A DNA stretch of 44,253 nt from an uncultured Eubacteriales bacterium. GTDB taxonomy: Bacteria; Bacillota; Clostridia; Oscillospirales; Ruminococcaceae. The notes under the pieces were generated by a model. That model saw only the letters and a list, made by a program, of their open reading frames with translations. It was not told where the DNA came from and did not search any database. Shown piece by piece: positions 9,505 through 17,889 of this stretch (its first letter is position 1; the number at the start of each line of letters is the position of its first letter). The stretch is from positions 1 to 44,253 of the forward strand of contig ONMZ01000011.1 of NCBI GenBank assembly GCA_900319075.1. The letters run 5' to 3'. Both the position numbers and the translations under genes were made by a program.

Positions 9505-11232
9505 ATGAAGAAACTAATGCTTGGAAACGAGGCAGTTGCAAGAGGATTGTATGAAGCAGGCTGCCGTATCGCATCGGCATATCCCGGGACCCCATCAACG
9601 GAGATAACCGAGACACTGGCAAAGTATGATGAGGTGTATGCTGAGTGGGCGCCGAATGAAAAGGTCGCTATGGAGGTGGCTCTGGGTGCATCTATCGCAG
9701 GTGCAAGAAGCTTTTGTGCAATGAAGCACGTGGGACTCAACGTTGCTGCCGATCCCCTTTATACCGCAGGATACACCGGCGTTACAGGCGGAATGGTCGT
9801 TGCAGTTGCAGATGACCCGGGAATGCACTCGTCACAGAACGAGCAGGATTCAAGGCACCATGCTATTGCATCAAAGACACTTATGGTGGAGCCTTCCGAC
9901 TCAGCAGAGTGTAAGGAATTTGCAAAAAAAGCTTATGAGCTTTCCGAGAAGTTTGACAGCCCTGTTCTTATAAGACTTTCAACGAGAGTTTCCCATTCTC
10001 AGTCTGCTGTTGAGCTTTGTGACAGGGTGGAAAAGGATCTTATCCCTTACGAGAAAAACATAGATAAGTATGTTATGATGCCTGCAAAGGCTATAAAGCG
10101 TCACCCGATAGTTGAGGACAAGCTGAAGGCTGCTGCACAGTATGCAGAAACAAGCGATCTTAACAGAGTTGAGATGGCTGATACAAAGATAGGCGTTATC
10201 ACAGCAGGCATCTGCTACGAATACGCAAAGCAGGCACTTGGCGACAAGGCAAGCTTCCTCAAACTGGGTATGATAAACCCTATGCCTGTAAAGCTTATCA
10301 AAGATTTTGCAGCAAAGTGCGATAAGGTCTATGTTATCGAGGAGCTTGACGGTATCATCGAAAGCCATTGTAAGAACATCGGCGTTGACGTTATCGGCAA
10401 GGAGCTTTTCGGCTACATCGGTGAGATCTCCCAGACTATCGTTTCGGAAAAGATATTGGGTACTAAGCCGGAGTTTGATACATTTGCAGAAAATGTCCCG
10501 GTAAGACCGCCGGTAATGTGTGCAGGCTGCCCTCACAGAGGTCTGTTTTACTGCCTTAAAAAGCTGGGGGTTACCGTTTCGGGCGACATCGGCTGTTATA
10601 CCCTTGGCGCAACAGCTCCGCTGAACGCTATGGACTCAACTATCTGCATGGGTGCATCTATCTCTGCCCTCCATGGCTTTAACAAGGCGTTGGGCGAAAA
10701 GGCTGAGAAGAACTCCGTTGCAGTCATCGGTGATTCCACATTTATGCACAGCGGTATGACAAGCCTTGTGAACGTGGCATACAACGCTACAAATTCCACC
10801 GTTATAATCCTTGACAACTCTATCACAGGTATGACCGGTCACCAGCAGAACCCGACCACAGGCAAGAACCTTAAAGGCGACCCTGCGGCTGCGGTAAATC
10901 TTGTTGATCTTTGCCACGCTATCGGCATAAAGAGCGTAAGAGTCGTTGACCCTTACCATATGGCTGAAACGGAAGCCGTTATAAAGGAAGAGCTTGCAAA
11001 GGACGAGCCAAGCGTTATAATCTCACGCAGACCCTGTGCGCTGCTGAAATACGTTAAGCACAATCCACCGCTGAAAGTTGACAGCAGCAAGTGCGTTGGC
11101 TGTAAGCAGTGCTTGAAGATAGGCTGTCCTGCTATCTCTATGCACGACGGCAAGTCTGTTATCGACCATACACAGTGCGTTGGCTGCGGCATCTGCACAG
11201 AAATGTGCAAGCCGGGCGCTATCGTAAAGTAA
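9505..11232 (+). CDS. iorA: Indolepyruvate ferredoxin oxidoreductase, alpha subunit
   Basis: This 575-residue subunit, with IorB, oxidatively decarboxylates arylpyruvates (from Trp, Phe and Tyr) to aryl-acyl-CoA and reduces ferredoxin. N-terminal pyrimidine-binding part (YPGTPSTEI, NEKVAMEVALGASIAGAR) is followed by a TPP-binding part (GDIGCYTLGATAPL and GDSTFMHSG). The C terminus carries two 4Fe-4S motifs with cysteines at about 530, 533, 536, 541 and 558, 561, 564, 568. I chose ATG at 9505 (MKKLMLGNEA), the usual family start, with an AAAGGA site upstream. It heads the operon with iorB, paaK and an ACT protein. Confidence 0.95.
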   Translation: MKKLMLGNEAVARGLYEAGCRIASAYPGTPSTEITETLAKYDEVYAEWAPNEKVAMEVALGASIAGARSFCAMKHVGLNVAADPLYTAGYTGVTGGMVVAVADDPGMHSSQNEQDSRHHAIASKTLMVEPSDSAECKEFAKKAYELSEKFDSPVLIRLSTRVSHSQSAVELCDRVEKDLIPYEKNIDKYVMMPAKAIKRHPIVEDKLKAAAQYAETSDLNRVEMADTKIGVITAGICYEYAKQALGDKASFLKLGMINPMPVKLIKDFAAKCDKVYVIEELDGIIESHCKNIGVDVIGKELFGYIGEISQTIVSEKILGTKPEFDTFAENVPVRPPVMCAGCPHRGLFYCLKKLGVTVSGDIGCYTLGATAPLNAMDSTICMGASISALHGFNKALGEKAEKNSVAVIGDSTFMHSGMTSLVNVAYNATNSTVIILDNSITGMTGHQQNPTTGKNLKGDPAAAVNLVDLCHAIGIKSVRVVDPYHMAETEAVIKEELAKDEPSVIISRRPCALLKYVKHNPPLKVDSSKCVGCKQCLKIGCPAISMHDGKSVIDHTQCVGCGICTEMCKPGAIVK

Positions 11233-11257
11233 TTCATACCGAAAGGAATGTACATAA

Positions 11258-11833
11258 ATGGAAACAAAATCAATCATGATAGTTGGCGTGGGCGGACAAG
11301 GCTCGCTGCTGGCATCAAGACTTATAGGAAATGTCCTGCTGCAGCAGGGTTACGATGTAAAAGTGTCAGAGGTACACGGTATGAGCCAGAGAGGCGGCTC
11401 GGTAGTCACCTACGTTAAGTACGGCGACAAGGTGTATTCGCCTGTTGTTGAAAAGGGTGAGGCTGATATCATCATCAGCTTTGAGACCCTTGAAGCTGCA
11501 AGATATGTGCCTTTCCTCAAAAAAGGCGGTCATATCGTGCTTTCCACTCAGCAGATAGACCCTATGCCCGTTATAAACGGTGCGGCGGTTTATCCGGAAA
11601 ACATCGTGGAAAAGCTCAAAGGTATGGGCATTGATGTTATCGCTGTTGACGCTTTGAAAATAGCTGAGGAATGCGGAAACGCAAAGGCTTCAAATGTGGT
11701 GCTTATGGGTGTTGTGTCAACAAAGATGCCGTTTGAAGAAGCTTGCTGGAATAAGGCAGTGGAGGAATGTGTGCCGGCTAAGTTCCTGGAGCTTAATAAA
11801 AAGGCGTTTGCTATGGGCAGACAGGTTAATTAA
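11258..11833 (+). CDS. iorB: Indolepyruvate ferredoxin oxidoreductase, beta subunit
   Basis: This 191-residue gamma-domain-like subunit pairs with IorA. The N-terminal IVGVGGQGSLLASRLIG and SEVHGMSQRGGSVVTYV segments are signatures of the 2-oxoacid:acceptor oxidoreductase gamma/beta family. It lies 25 nt downstream of iorA with a GAAAGGAA site. Length is typical. Function as partner of IorA is secure; the preferred arylpyruvate is unknown. Confidence 0.94.
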   Translation: METKSIMIVGVGGQGSLLASRLIGNVLLQQGYDVKVSEVHGMSQRGGSVVTYVKYGDKVYSPVVEKGEADIIISFETLEAARYVPFLKKGGHIVLSTQQIDPMPVINGAAVYPENIVEKLKGMGIDVIAVDALKIAEECGNAKASNVVLMGVVSTKMPFEEACWNKAVEECVPAKFLELNKKAFAMGRQVN

Positions 11834-11869
11834 GTTAGTTTTTTTTAGTCCGCAAAGGAGTGAAGGACA

Positions 11870-13180
11870 ATGGGAAAGTATTGGAATGAAAAGATAGAAT
11901 GCATGGAGCGTGAGGAGATGCTCGCCCTGCAAAGCCAGAGACTGGTAAAGCAGGTCCGGCACGTTTGGGACAACGTTCCCTACTATCGCAAAAAAATGGA
12001 AGAAAAAGGCGTTACACCGCAGGACATAAAGGGTGTTGAGGACCTTTATAAGCTGCCGTTCCTTTCAAAGGCAGATCTGCGTGATGCATACCCCTACGGT
12101 CTGCTGGCAAAGCCTTTGAGCGATTGCGTAAGGATACATTCTACCAGCGGTACCACAGGCAAAAGGGTAGTGGCTTTTTATACGCAAAATGACGTTGATA
12201 TGTGGGAGGATTGCGTTGCCAGGGCTATTACCGCAGCCGGAGGTACAAAGGATGATGTATGTCAGGTGGCTTACGGATACGGCCTTTTCACAGGCGGTGC
12301 CGGACTTCACGGAGGCTCACATAAAGTGGGCTGCCTTACATTGCCTATGTCATCGGGAAATACCGAAAGACAGATCCAGTTTATGCAGGACCTTGGTGCT
12401 ACTATACTTTGCTGTACCCCTTCCTATGCCGCTTATATAGGTGAAACGGTCAAGAAAATGGGACTTACCCCGGACGACCTTAAACTCAAAGCCGGTATCT
12501 TCGGTGCCGAGCCGTGGACAGAGGAAATGCGTCAGCAGATCCAGGCTTCTCTTGGTATAAAAGCGTATGACATCTATGGACTTACCGAGTCAAGCGGACC
12601 GGGTGTGGCTTTTGAGTGCCAGTGTCAGCACGGAATGCATATAAACGAGGACAACTTTATTGCCGAGATAATAGACCCCGAAACGGGCGAGGTGCTGCCG
12701 GATGGGGAAAAAGGCGAGCTTGTATTTACAAGCATAACCAAGGAAGCTTTCCCGCTTTTGCGTTACAGGACCAGAGATATATGTGTCCTTACAAGAGGAA
12801 AGTGCGAATGCGGAAGAACACTTGTGAGAATGGCAAAGCCTATGGGCCGCTCGGACGATATGCTTATTATCCGTGGAGTAAACGTTTTCCCGTCACAGAT
12901 AGAAAGCGTATTGCTGAAAATGCACAATGTGTCGCCTAATTACCAGATCGTTGTCGGACGTGAGAATAATACCGATACTTTCGAGGTAAGGGTGGAGATA
13001 ACCGAGGAGATGTTCAACGATACCATAAGATCCATCGAGGAGCTTGAAAAGAAGATCTCTCAGGAAATGCTTTCTGTCCTTGGTATCAAGGCAAAAATAC
13101 GTTTGGTTGAACCAAACAGTATTCCAAGAAGCGAGGGCAAGGCTGTAAGAGTTATAGATAACAGAAAGCTTTTGGACTAA
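11870..13180 (+). CDS. paaK: Phenylacetate-CoA ligase family protein
   Basis: This 436-residue adenylate-forming enzyme links phenylacetate or a related aryl acid to CoA with ATP, or runs in reverse to yield ATP from aryl-acyl-CoA. The phosphate-binding STSGTTGKRV motif is at 91-100, YGLTESSGPG is the A5-like motif, and RTRDI with GRSDDMLIIRG follows in the C-terminal half. Placed directly after iorAB it probably converts the arylacetyl-CoA product to the free acid with ATP formation, as proposed for such clusters. Substrate is inferred. Confidence 0.93.
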   Translation: MGKYWNEKIECMEREEMLALQSQRLVKQVRHVWDNVPYYRKKMEEKGVTPQDIKGVEDLYKLPFLSKADLRDAYPYGLLAKPLSDCVRIHSTSGTTGKRVVAFYTQNDVDMWEDCVARAITAAGGTKDDVCQVAYGYGLFTGGAGLHGGSHKVGCLTLPMSSGNTERQIQFMQDLGATILCCTPSYAAYIGETVKKMGLTPDDLKLKAGIFGAEPWTEEMRQQIQASLGIKAYDIYGLTESSGPGVAFECQCQHGMHINEDNFIAEIIDPETGEVLPDGEKGELVFTSITKEAFPLLRYRTRDICVLTRGKCECGRTLVRMAKPMGRSDDMLIIRGVNVFPSQIESVLLKMHNVSPNYQIVVGRENNTDTFEVRVEITEEMFNDTIRSIEELEKKISQEMLSVLGIKAKIRLVEPNSIPRSEGKAVRVIDNRKLLD

Positions 13181-13214
13181 ATAAAATATATATTTCAGAT
13201 AGGGGGTCATTAAA

Positions 13215-13646
13215 ATGACAGTAAAACAGTTATCAGTTTTTGTTGAAAACAGACCCGGAAGATTAAGTGCGATCACCGAGCTTCTGGGCAACGCAGGGAT
13301 CAATATCCGTGCCATGTCTATTGCAGATACCAAGGACTTCGGTATATTGAGACTTATTGTTGACGATGCGGAAAGATCCGTTAGCGTCCTCAAGAAAGAG
13401 GGCTGTTCGGTAACCCTTTCCAATGTTCTTGTGCTGAGGATAGCCGACAGACCCGGCGGACTTGCAGAGGCAATGAAGGTGCTTTACGGGTACAATATCA
13501 GCGTTGAATATATGTATGCTGCATTTATCAATACCGAAAACAATACCGCTTGTCTGGTGCTTCGTGTGGACGATAACGACAAGGCGGTAACTGCCCTTGA
13601 GGAGAAAGGTTACAAGCTTCTTTCACAGGATGAACTGGGGCTTTGA
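13215..13646 (+). CDS. Tandem ACT-domain protein
   Basis: This 143-residue protein is made of two ACT domains (about 1-70 and 71-143). Each starts with a beta strand and an RPGRL or RPGGL turn typical of amino-acid binding. It has no catalytic domain. Such proteins often follow iorAB-paaK and probably sense an aromatic or branched amino acid. It is the last gene of this operon; an AGGGGG site precedes the ATG. About 80 bp without feature separate it from the next promoter. Confidence 0.88.
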   Translation: MTVKQLSVFVENRPGRLSAITELLGNAGINIRAMSIADTKDFGILRLIVDDAERSVSVLKKEGCSVTLSNVLVLRIADRPGGLAEAMKVLYGYNISVEYMYAAFINTENNTACLVLRVDDNDKAVTALEEKGYKLLSQDELGL

Positions 13647-13729
13647 AAAAGTCCGCAAAACCCCTTGAATGTAAGCTTAGGCTAACTATTCCCAAAAAAT
13701 GAAATTTTAGTGAAAATACAAAAATGTAC

Positions 13730-13757
13730 TTGATTTTTATGAAAAATGTGTTATGAT
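13730..13757 (+). promoter_or_regulatory. Possible ferredoxin promoter
   Basis: TTGATT (13730-13735), 16-bp spacer, TATGAT (13752-13757). The AT-rich upstream stretch and independent terminator suggest that the ferredoxin is a separate transcript. Confidence 0.55.
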
Positions 13758-13813
13758 AATAACAGGCACAAGAGGTCGTGTCTGTATAAAATGAAAACAA
13801 GGAGGATTTCACT

Positions 13814-13984
13814 ATGGCTTACAAAATCAGTGATGAGTGCATCGGCTGCGGCGCTTGCGTAGACGGTTGCCCTGTTGGTGCAATTTCTTTGGACGGCGAT
13901 AAGGCTAAGATCGACGCTGATGCTTGCATCGATTGCGGTGCTTGCAACGGTGTTTGCCCTGTAGGAGCTCCAAATCAGGAATAA
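13814..13984 (+). CDS. Ferredoxin, 2[4Fe-4S] clostridial type
   Basis: This 56-residue ferredoxin has two classical cluster motifs, CIGCGACVDGCP and CIDCGACNGVCP, in a symmetrical fold. It is a low-potential one-electron carrier in the cytoplasm. The ATG is preceded by GGAGG. It can accept electrons from IorAB just upstream. It is also a reasonable donor for the NifH-like reductase encoded about 15 kb away, though that link is only inferred. It has its own promoter and terminator. Confidence 0.95.
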   Translation: MAYKISDECIGCGACVDGCPVGAISLDGDKAKIDADACIDCGACNGVCPVGAPNQE

Positions 13985-14000
13985 TTACATAGTCGACAAA

Positions 14001-14035
14001 GAGCACCTGTCCCACAAAGGATGGGTGCTTTTTTT
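14001..14035 (+). terminator. Intrinsic terminator after ferredoxin
   Basis: AGCACC...GGGTGCT forms the stem and is followed by a run of T. It lies 17 nt after the ferredoxin stop. Confidence 0.85.
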
Positions 14036-14118
14036 GTGCAATTTTACCATAAATTACAGTTTGTAATCGTTAAAATTATATTGATTACAGAAATGTTACA
14101 ACTTGGTTACAAAAAACG

Positions 14119-14148
14119 TTGACACTCTTTATCATGTTGTGTTATACT
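14119..14148 (+). promoter_or_regulatory. Promoter of the transglutaminase-like gene
   Basis: TTGACA (14119-14124), 18-bp spacer, TATACT (14143-14148). Confidence 0.72.
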
Positions 14149-14186
14149 TGTATACGGGGAAAAACATAATAAGGAGTTACTTTATA

Positions 14187-15125
14187 ATGAGTACATTGAA
14201 AACCAGCGTCAAGAGCAGGATAATCGCCGCTGCGGCTTGCATTGCCGTAGGTGCCGGCGCATCAGGTTATTTTGCTGTTGGCATTGGCGGAGATCAAGTT
14301 AATATTGGTGAAACGGATACTTCTTTCACCGCACAAGCTTCTAAAGAATCATCCGCAGAGAAAACACAGCAAGAAAAGACAGTTACTTATTCAATGTGGC
14401 AGCCAAAGCTTGCAGCAGCTCCTGCATCTGCTCAGACAAAAACTGTGACACAGCAGACCACTAAGCAGACCACAACGACTTGTGCAACAACAAAGGCAGC
14501 TGCAACCACAACGAAAGCAGTTACCACAAAAAAAGCGGTTACTACCACCAAAAAGGTGACAGCGGCTAAGCCGGTGATCACCACAAAGATCCAGGGCAAT
14601 CCTGTTATTTACGATGTAGGCGGTTCGGTAAAGGAAAGGCTCAATTCTGTTAAGCCTGAGGAACTCAAGCCGACTATAACCGTAAGCGGCAATGAAAAGG
14701 CAGTGCTTGAAAAGTACATGAAGGCACTTGTAAATGATAAGATGACCAATTACGAGAAGGTGCTTACCTGCTATGACTATCTTATCAACCACACATACTA
14801 TGCATACGGCGGCTGGAACAACCCGATGCAGTCTGTATTGGTAAGAGGTTTCGGCACCTGTACAGAGTATTCACACGTAATGTGTGCAATGCTGCGTTAC
14901 ATGGGCTTCAAAGCAAATACCGTATGGGGTCAGACCACACTTGCAGGCGGAGGATATGGCCAGCATATGTGGGTCGAGCTTACAATAAACGGCAATACTT
15001 ACGTAGTTGACCCGCAGGTAGATGACAATATGTCCTACGGCGGAAGACTCTCACACAAGAGATTTGTCAAGCTTTATTCGGAAGTACCCGGACAGTATAT
15101 CAGAGGATATACAGAGAAGTGGTAA
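14187..15125 (+). CDS. Secreted transglutaminase-like (papain-fold) protein
   Basis: This 312-residue protein has an N-terminal signal-type segment (basic KSRIIAA followed by a hydrophobic Ala/Gly stretch to about 34). A linker rich in Thr, Lys and Ala spans about 83-135. The C-terminal domain (about 165-312) is transglutaminase-like: Cys225 in GFGTCTEYS, His260 in QHMWVEL and Asp275 in VVDPQ form the expected triad. Such proteins in gut Clostridia are probably cell-surface proteases or cross-linkers; the substrate is unknown. I chose ATG at 14187 with its AAGGAG site. No dockerin or sortase signal is seen. Confidence 0.87.
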   Translation: MSTLKTSVKSRIIAAAACIAVGAGASGYFAVGIGGDQVNIGETDTSFTAQASKESSAEKTQQEKTVTYSMWQPKLAAAPASAQTKTVTQQTTKQTTTTCATTKAAATTTKAVTTKKAVTTTKKVTAAKPVITTKIQGNPVIYDVGGSVKERLNSVKPEELKPTITVSGNEKAVLEKYMKALVNDKMTNYEKVLTCYDYLINHTYYAYGGWNNPMQSVLVRGFGTCTEYSHVMCAMLRYMGFKANTVWGQTTLAGGGYGQHMWVELTINGNTYVVDPQVDDNMSYGGRLSHKRFVKLYSEVPGQYIRGYTEKW

Positions 15126-15140
15126 TCATAAATAAGAAAT

Positions 15141-15177
15141 AAGAGGTAAGATTTTGTGTCTTACCTCTTTTTATTTG
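15141..15177. terminator. Bidirectional terminator between the transglutaminase-like gene and lysR
   Basis: AAGAGGTAAGA, 7-nt loop and TCTTACCTCTT with T-rich flank on both strands serve the two convergent genes. Confidence 0.85.
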
Positions 15178-15206
15178 TCAGAAGATATGTTTACACCGCC
15201 GAAGTT

Positions 15207-16133
15207 TCAGCCTACGGTGCTTTGTTCAAGACTTTTTTTAAGCTCGCTTATATATGTTCTGCATATCTCACTTTTTGCGCTGTGCTTTTTTGTGATGTAG
15301 CCGATGTGCATTATGCTGTTGGGATTCTCGCTGTCCTCTTTGTAGGGAACGACAACATATTCGTTTGAGCTGCCGTCCTTTGAAAGTATCCCCGAGCAAA
15401 GGGTGTATCCATTCAGGGTTCTCATAAGCTCGCCCATAGCCGCCCTGTCAGTAGCCCTGATAGAGCGTGGATAGTTGTTCTCGCTGAGTATCTCCTCGGC
15501 AAAAAGAAAGCCGTCGGTGCCGTCCTGCTCAAAGGAAAGACAGGGGTATTCGCCAAGCTGTTCAAGACTGAGCGAGGTCTGGTTTGCAAGGGGATGACCG
15601 CTGTACATATAAACATATGCGTGGCACTTTATAAGCTCTGTAAATTCAAGCTCGTACTCGTCAAGAAGCTTGCTTATCAGCTTGCGGTTGAGGTTGCTTA
15701 TGTAAAGCACGCCAATCTCGCTTTTAAGACTTCCCACATCTTTTATGACATTTTGCGTCTGGGTTTCACGTATGGCAAAATCAAACAAAAGGGTATCAAA
15801 CTTCTTGACCGTGTTTATAAATGCGTTTACCGCAAATGTGTAGTGCTGAGTCGATACACCGAATTTGCGCTTTTTTTCGCTGCCTGCGTAATTTTCGCAC
15901 ACAAGCTCATACTGTCTGTAAAGCTGTGCAGCCTGGCGCAGAAAATCCTCACCCTCTGCGGTGGGTACAGCGCCTTTATGAGTCCGCAGGAAAATCTGTA
16001 TGCCGATCTCGTTTTCAAGCTCACGCACGGCGCTTGTCAGCGTTGGCTGCGATATGCCAAGATGCTGTGCCGCCTTGTTCATGGAACCGTACTGTTTGAC
16101 AGTCAGCGCATAGGATATCTGAATTAAAGTCAA
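15207..16133 (-). CDS. LysR-family transcriptional regulator
   Basis: About 308 residues. The N-terminal winged helix-turn-helix is clear (SMNKAAQHLGISQPTLTSAVRELENEIG and FLRTHKG). The rest is a periplasmic-binding-like effector domain. I favour TTG at 16133 because it gives MTLIQISYAL, the usual LysR start, and has an AAGGGGG site; ATG at 16154 lacks one. It is divergent from metY1, a typical layout for a LysR controlling its neighbour. Sulfur regulators such as CysB, CysL and YtlI belong to this family, so sensing of O-acetylserine or a sulfur compound is plausible but not shown. Confidence 0.88.
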   Translation of the reverse strand: MTLIQISYALTVKQYGSMNKAAQHLGISQPTLTSAVRELENEIGIQIFLRTHKGAVPTAEGEDFLRQAAQLYRQYELVCENYAGSEKKRKFGVSTQHYTFAVNAFINTVKKFDTLLFDFAIRETQTQNVIKDVGSLKSEIGVLYISNLNRKLISKLLDEYELEFTELIKCHAYVYMYSGHPLANQTSLSLEQLGEYPCLSFEQDGTDGFLFAEEILSENNYPRSIRATDRAAMGELMRTLNGYTLCSGILSKDGSSNEYVVVPYKEDSENPNSIMHIGYITKKHSAKSEICRTYISELKKSLEQSTVG

Positions 16134-16163
16134 TACGACCGCCCCCTTCTTCATTTCTCGAAA

Positions 16164-16192
16164 ATAGTATCACACTTGAAGTCGCTTGTCAA
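16164..16192 (-). promoter_or_regulatory. Promoter of lysR
   Basis: TTGACA (16192-16187), 17-bp spacer, TACTAT (16169-16164) on the minus strand, about 30 bp upstream of the translation start. Confidence 0.7.
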
Positions 16193-16368
16193 GAGAAAAG
16201 TGTATGTATTTTTCTGCCCGGGCAATGTGATTTTTTTATTATAGGTTATAGACTGGATTTATAGCAAAGCCGTTTTTTGATAACGATTTCTTATAATGTA
16301 CCATTTTTCCCTGCCCAAGAGCGCCCGCAAGCAGCTTTTATACCTTGAAAACCCTTTATTATAGGCAA

Positions 16369-16382
16369 AGACAACGTTATCA
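16369..16382. promoter_or_regulatory. Candidate LacI-family operator, upstream copy at metY1
   Basis: AGACAACGTTATCA matches 12 of 14 bases of the TGATAACGTTATCA core found three times upstream of mccB. Its centre lies 103 bp before that of the promoter-proximal copy. Confidence 0.55.
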
Positions 16383-16393
16383 TCTTTTGTATT

Positions 16394-16420
16394 CAGCCGC
16401 TTGTTCCGGCTGTTTTTTTC
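16394..16420 (+). terminator. Terminator-like hairpin in the metY1 upstream region
   Basis: CAGCCG, 7-nt loop, CGGCTG, then seven T. It ends any transcript that starts upstream of 16394, for example from a TATAAT at 16292-16297. It lies before the main metY1 promoter, so it may only insulate the operon. The rest of the 439-bp region between lysR and metY1 holds promoters and operators and no gene that I can support. Confidence 0.6.
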
Positions 16421-16470
16421 TGCGAAATCGAAAGAAAATACGTGAAAACATCGCCTGTGAGAGACGCTTG

Positions 16471-16486
16471 GTGATAACGATGTCAC
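16471..16486. promoter_or_regulatory. LacI-family operator at metY1 promoter
   Basis: GTGATAACGATGTCAC differs in two positions from the perfect palindrome GTGATAACGTTATCAC seen near mccB. It ends 9 bp before the -35 box, the same spacing as at mccB. Confidence 0.7.
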
Positions 16487-16495
16487 GTTTTTTTG

Positions 16496-16524
16496 TTGAC
16501 CCACAGGCAGTTTTAGGCTACACT
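16496..16524 (+). promoter_or_regulatory. metY1 operon promoter
   Basis: TTGACC (16496-16501), 17-bp spacer, TACACT (16519-16524), predicted start near 16531. The operator 16471-16486 is centred near -52. Confidence 0.7.
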
Positions 16525-16572
16525 GAACACATCGCAGAAAAACGAAATCAAAAACCGAAAGGGAGTCATCTT

Positions 16573-17862
16573 ATGGCAGAATTAAAATTTGACACAAAAA
16601 AGATCAAGGCAGGATATGATTCCAAGGACAACAACCTTGCGATCTCACCCCCGATCTATCAGACCACATCATATGATTTCAAAAACACACAGCACGCACA
16701 GAATCTTTTTACCTACAAAGAGGCAGGCTATCTTTACACAAGGGTAGGCAACCCGACGGTCACATACTTTGCAGAAAGGGTTAAGGCTCTTGACGGTGCA
16801 AAGAACGCAGTCGCTGTTGGCTCGGGAATGGCAGCTATCAGCTATACGCTTTTGAACCTTGCTTCAAAGGGCGGAACGATACTTGCATCGCCTTATCTTT
16901 ACGGCGGAACGATAGATGCCTTTGACAGACTTTTTCCTGAGCTTGGTATAAAGATAAAGCTCACCGATGCGGTGCTTGATCCACAAAAGCTTGAGGAGCA
17001 GATAACCGACGATGTAAAGGCTATCTACGTTGAGTCTATAAGCAACCCAAATGCATATCTGCTTGATATTGATGAAATATCAAAGGTCGCACACAAGCAC
17101 GGTGTACCGGTTGTAGTTGACAACACCCTTGCTACGCCTTATCTTTACAGACCTCTCGAGCACGGCGCTGATATAGTTGTTTACTCGGCAACAAAGGCGC
17201 TGACAGGTCACGGTAATATCATCGCAGGTCTTATACTTGACAGCGGCGATATGAGCCTTTACACAAAGGAAAAGTATCCCCAGTTCTATGAGCCGATAGT
17301 TATGCTCGGGGGCAAGTCCACCGCAGATATATTCCCCGATAATTTCTTTATCTTCCGTGCAACGCTTGTATACCTTAATCTGCTGGGTGCAGCACTTTCA
17401 CCCCAGGACGCATACCTTGGCATTATAGGTCTTGAAACACTTTCAGAGCGTGTGGCAAAGCAAAGCTCAAACGCTGCAAAGATAGCTGCATACCTTGAAA
17501 GCTCGCCTGCGGTGGAGTGGGTACGTCACCCCAGCCTTGCAAGCTACAAGTTCAAGGAGCTTGCAGACAAGTACCTTACCAATGGCGGCGGCGGAGTGCT
17601 TTCATTTGGTGTAAAGGGAACTCCTGAGCAGGAGGCAAAGTTCATCAACAGCATAAAGCTGTTCCACTACCATGTAAATCTTGGAGATGCACGTTCGCTG
17701 ATAGTTGACTCACCAAATACCACCCACAGCGAGCTTAACGAGGATGAGCTGAAGCTTGCAGATATACCGCACAACCTTGTTCGTATATCCGCAGGTCTTG
17801 AGGACGCAGATGATCTTATTGCCGACCTTGAACAAGCTTTCACAGCCGCAGGTCTGCTGTGA
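16573..17862 (+). CDS. metY: O-acetylhomoserine sulfhydrylase-type enzyme, divergent copy
   Basis: This 429-residue PLP enzyme of the Cys/Met metabolism family joins O-acetylhomoserine with sulfide or methanethiol to give homocysteine or methionine. The PLP lysine is Lys208 in YSATKALTGHG. YTRVGNPT and GSGMAAI motifs are present. I chose ATG at 16573 (MAELKF) with its AAAGGGAG site; longer in-frame starts run through the operator. It is clearly different from the second copy at 39694. Its link to a transporter operon and to the same LacI operator as the nitrogenase-like operon suggests it may capture methanethiol; this is inference. Confidence 0.9.
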   Translation: MAELKFDTKKIKAGYDSKDNNLAISPPIYQTTSYDFKNTQHAQNLFTYKEAGYLYTRVGNPTVTYFAERVKALDGAKNAVAVGSGMAAISYTLLNLASKGGTILASPYLYGGTIDAFDRLFPELGIKIKLTDAVLDPQKLEEQITDDVKAIYVESISNPNAYLLDIDEISKVAHKHGVPVVVDNTLATPYLYRPLEHGADIVVYSATKALTGHGNIIAGLILDSGDMSLYTKEKYPQFYEPIVMLGGKSTADIFPDNFFIFRATLVYLNLLGAALSPQDAYLGIIGLETLSERVAKQSSNAAKIAAYLESSPAVEWVRHPSLASYKFKELADKYLTNGGGGVLSFGVKGTPEQEAKFINSIKLFHYHVNLGDARSLIVDSPNTTHSELNEDELKLADIPHNLVRISAGLEDADDLIADLEQAFTAAGLL

Positions 17863-17889
17863 TAAGCAAACGAAGGGAAGTATGATGAA

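Noticed and set aside
14187-15125. Dockerin or cellulosome component
   Set aside because: A Thr-rich linker is present, but no duplicated calcium-binding dockerin motif or glycoside hydrolase domain was seen.
16345-16572. N-terminal extension of MetY1
   Set aside because: The in-frame stretch covers the terminator hairpin, operator and promoter, has no homology to the family and lacks a ribosome site; ATG 16573 is well supported.
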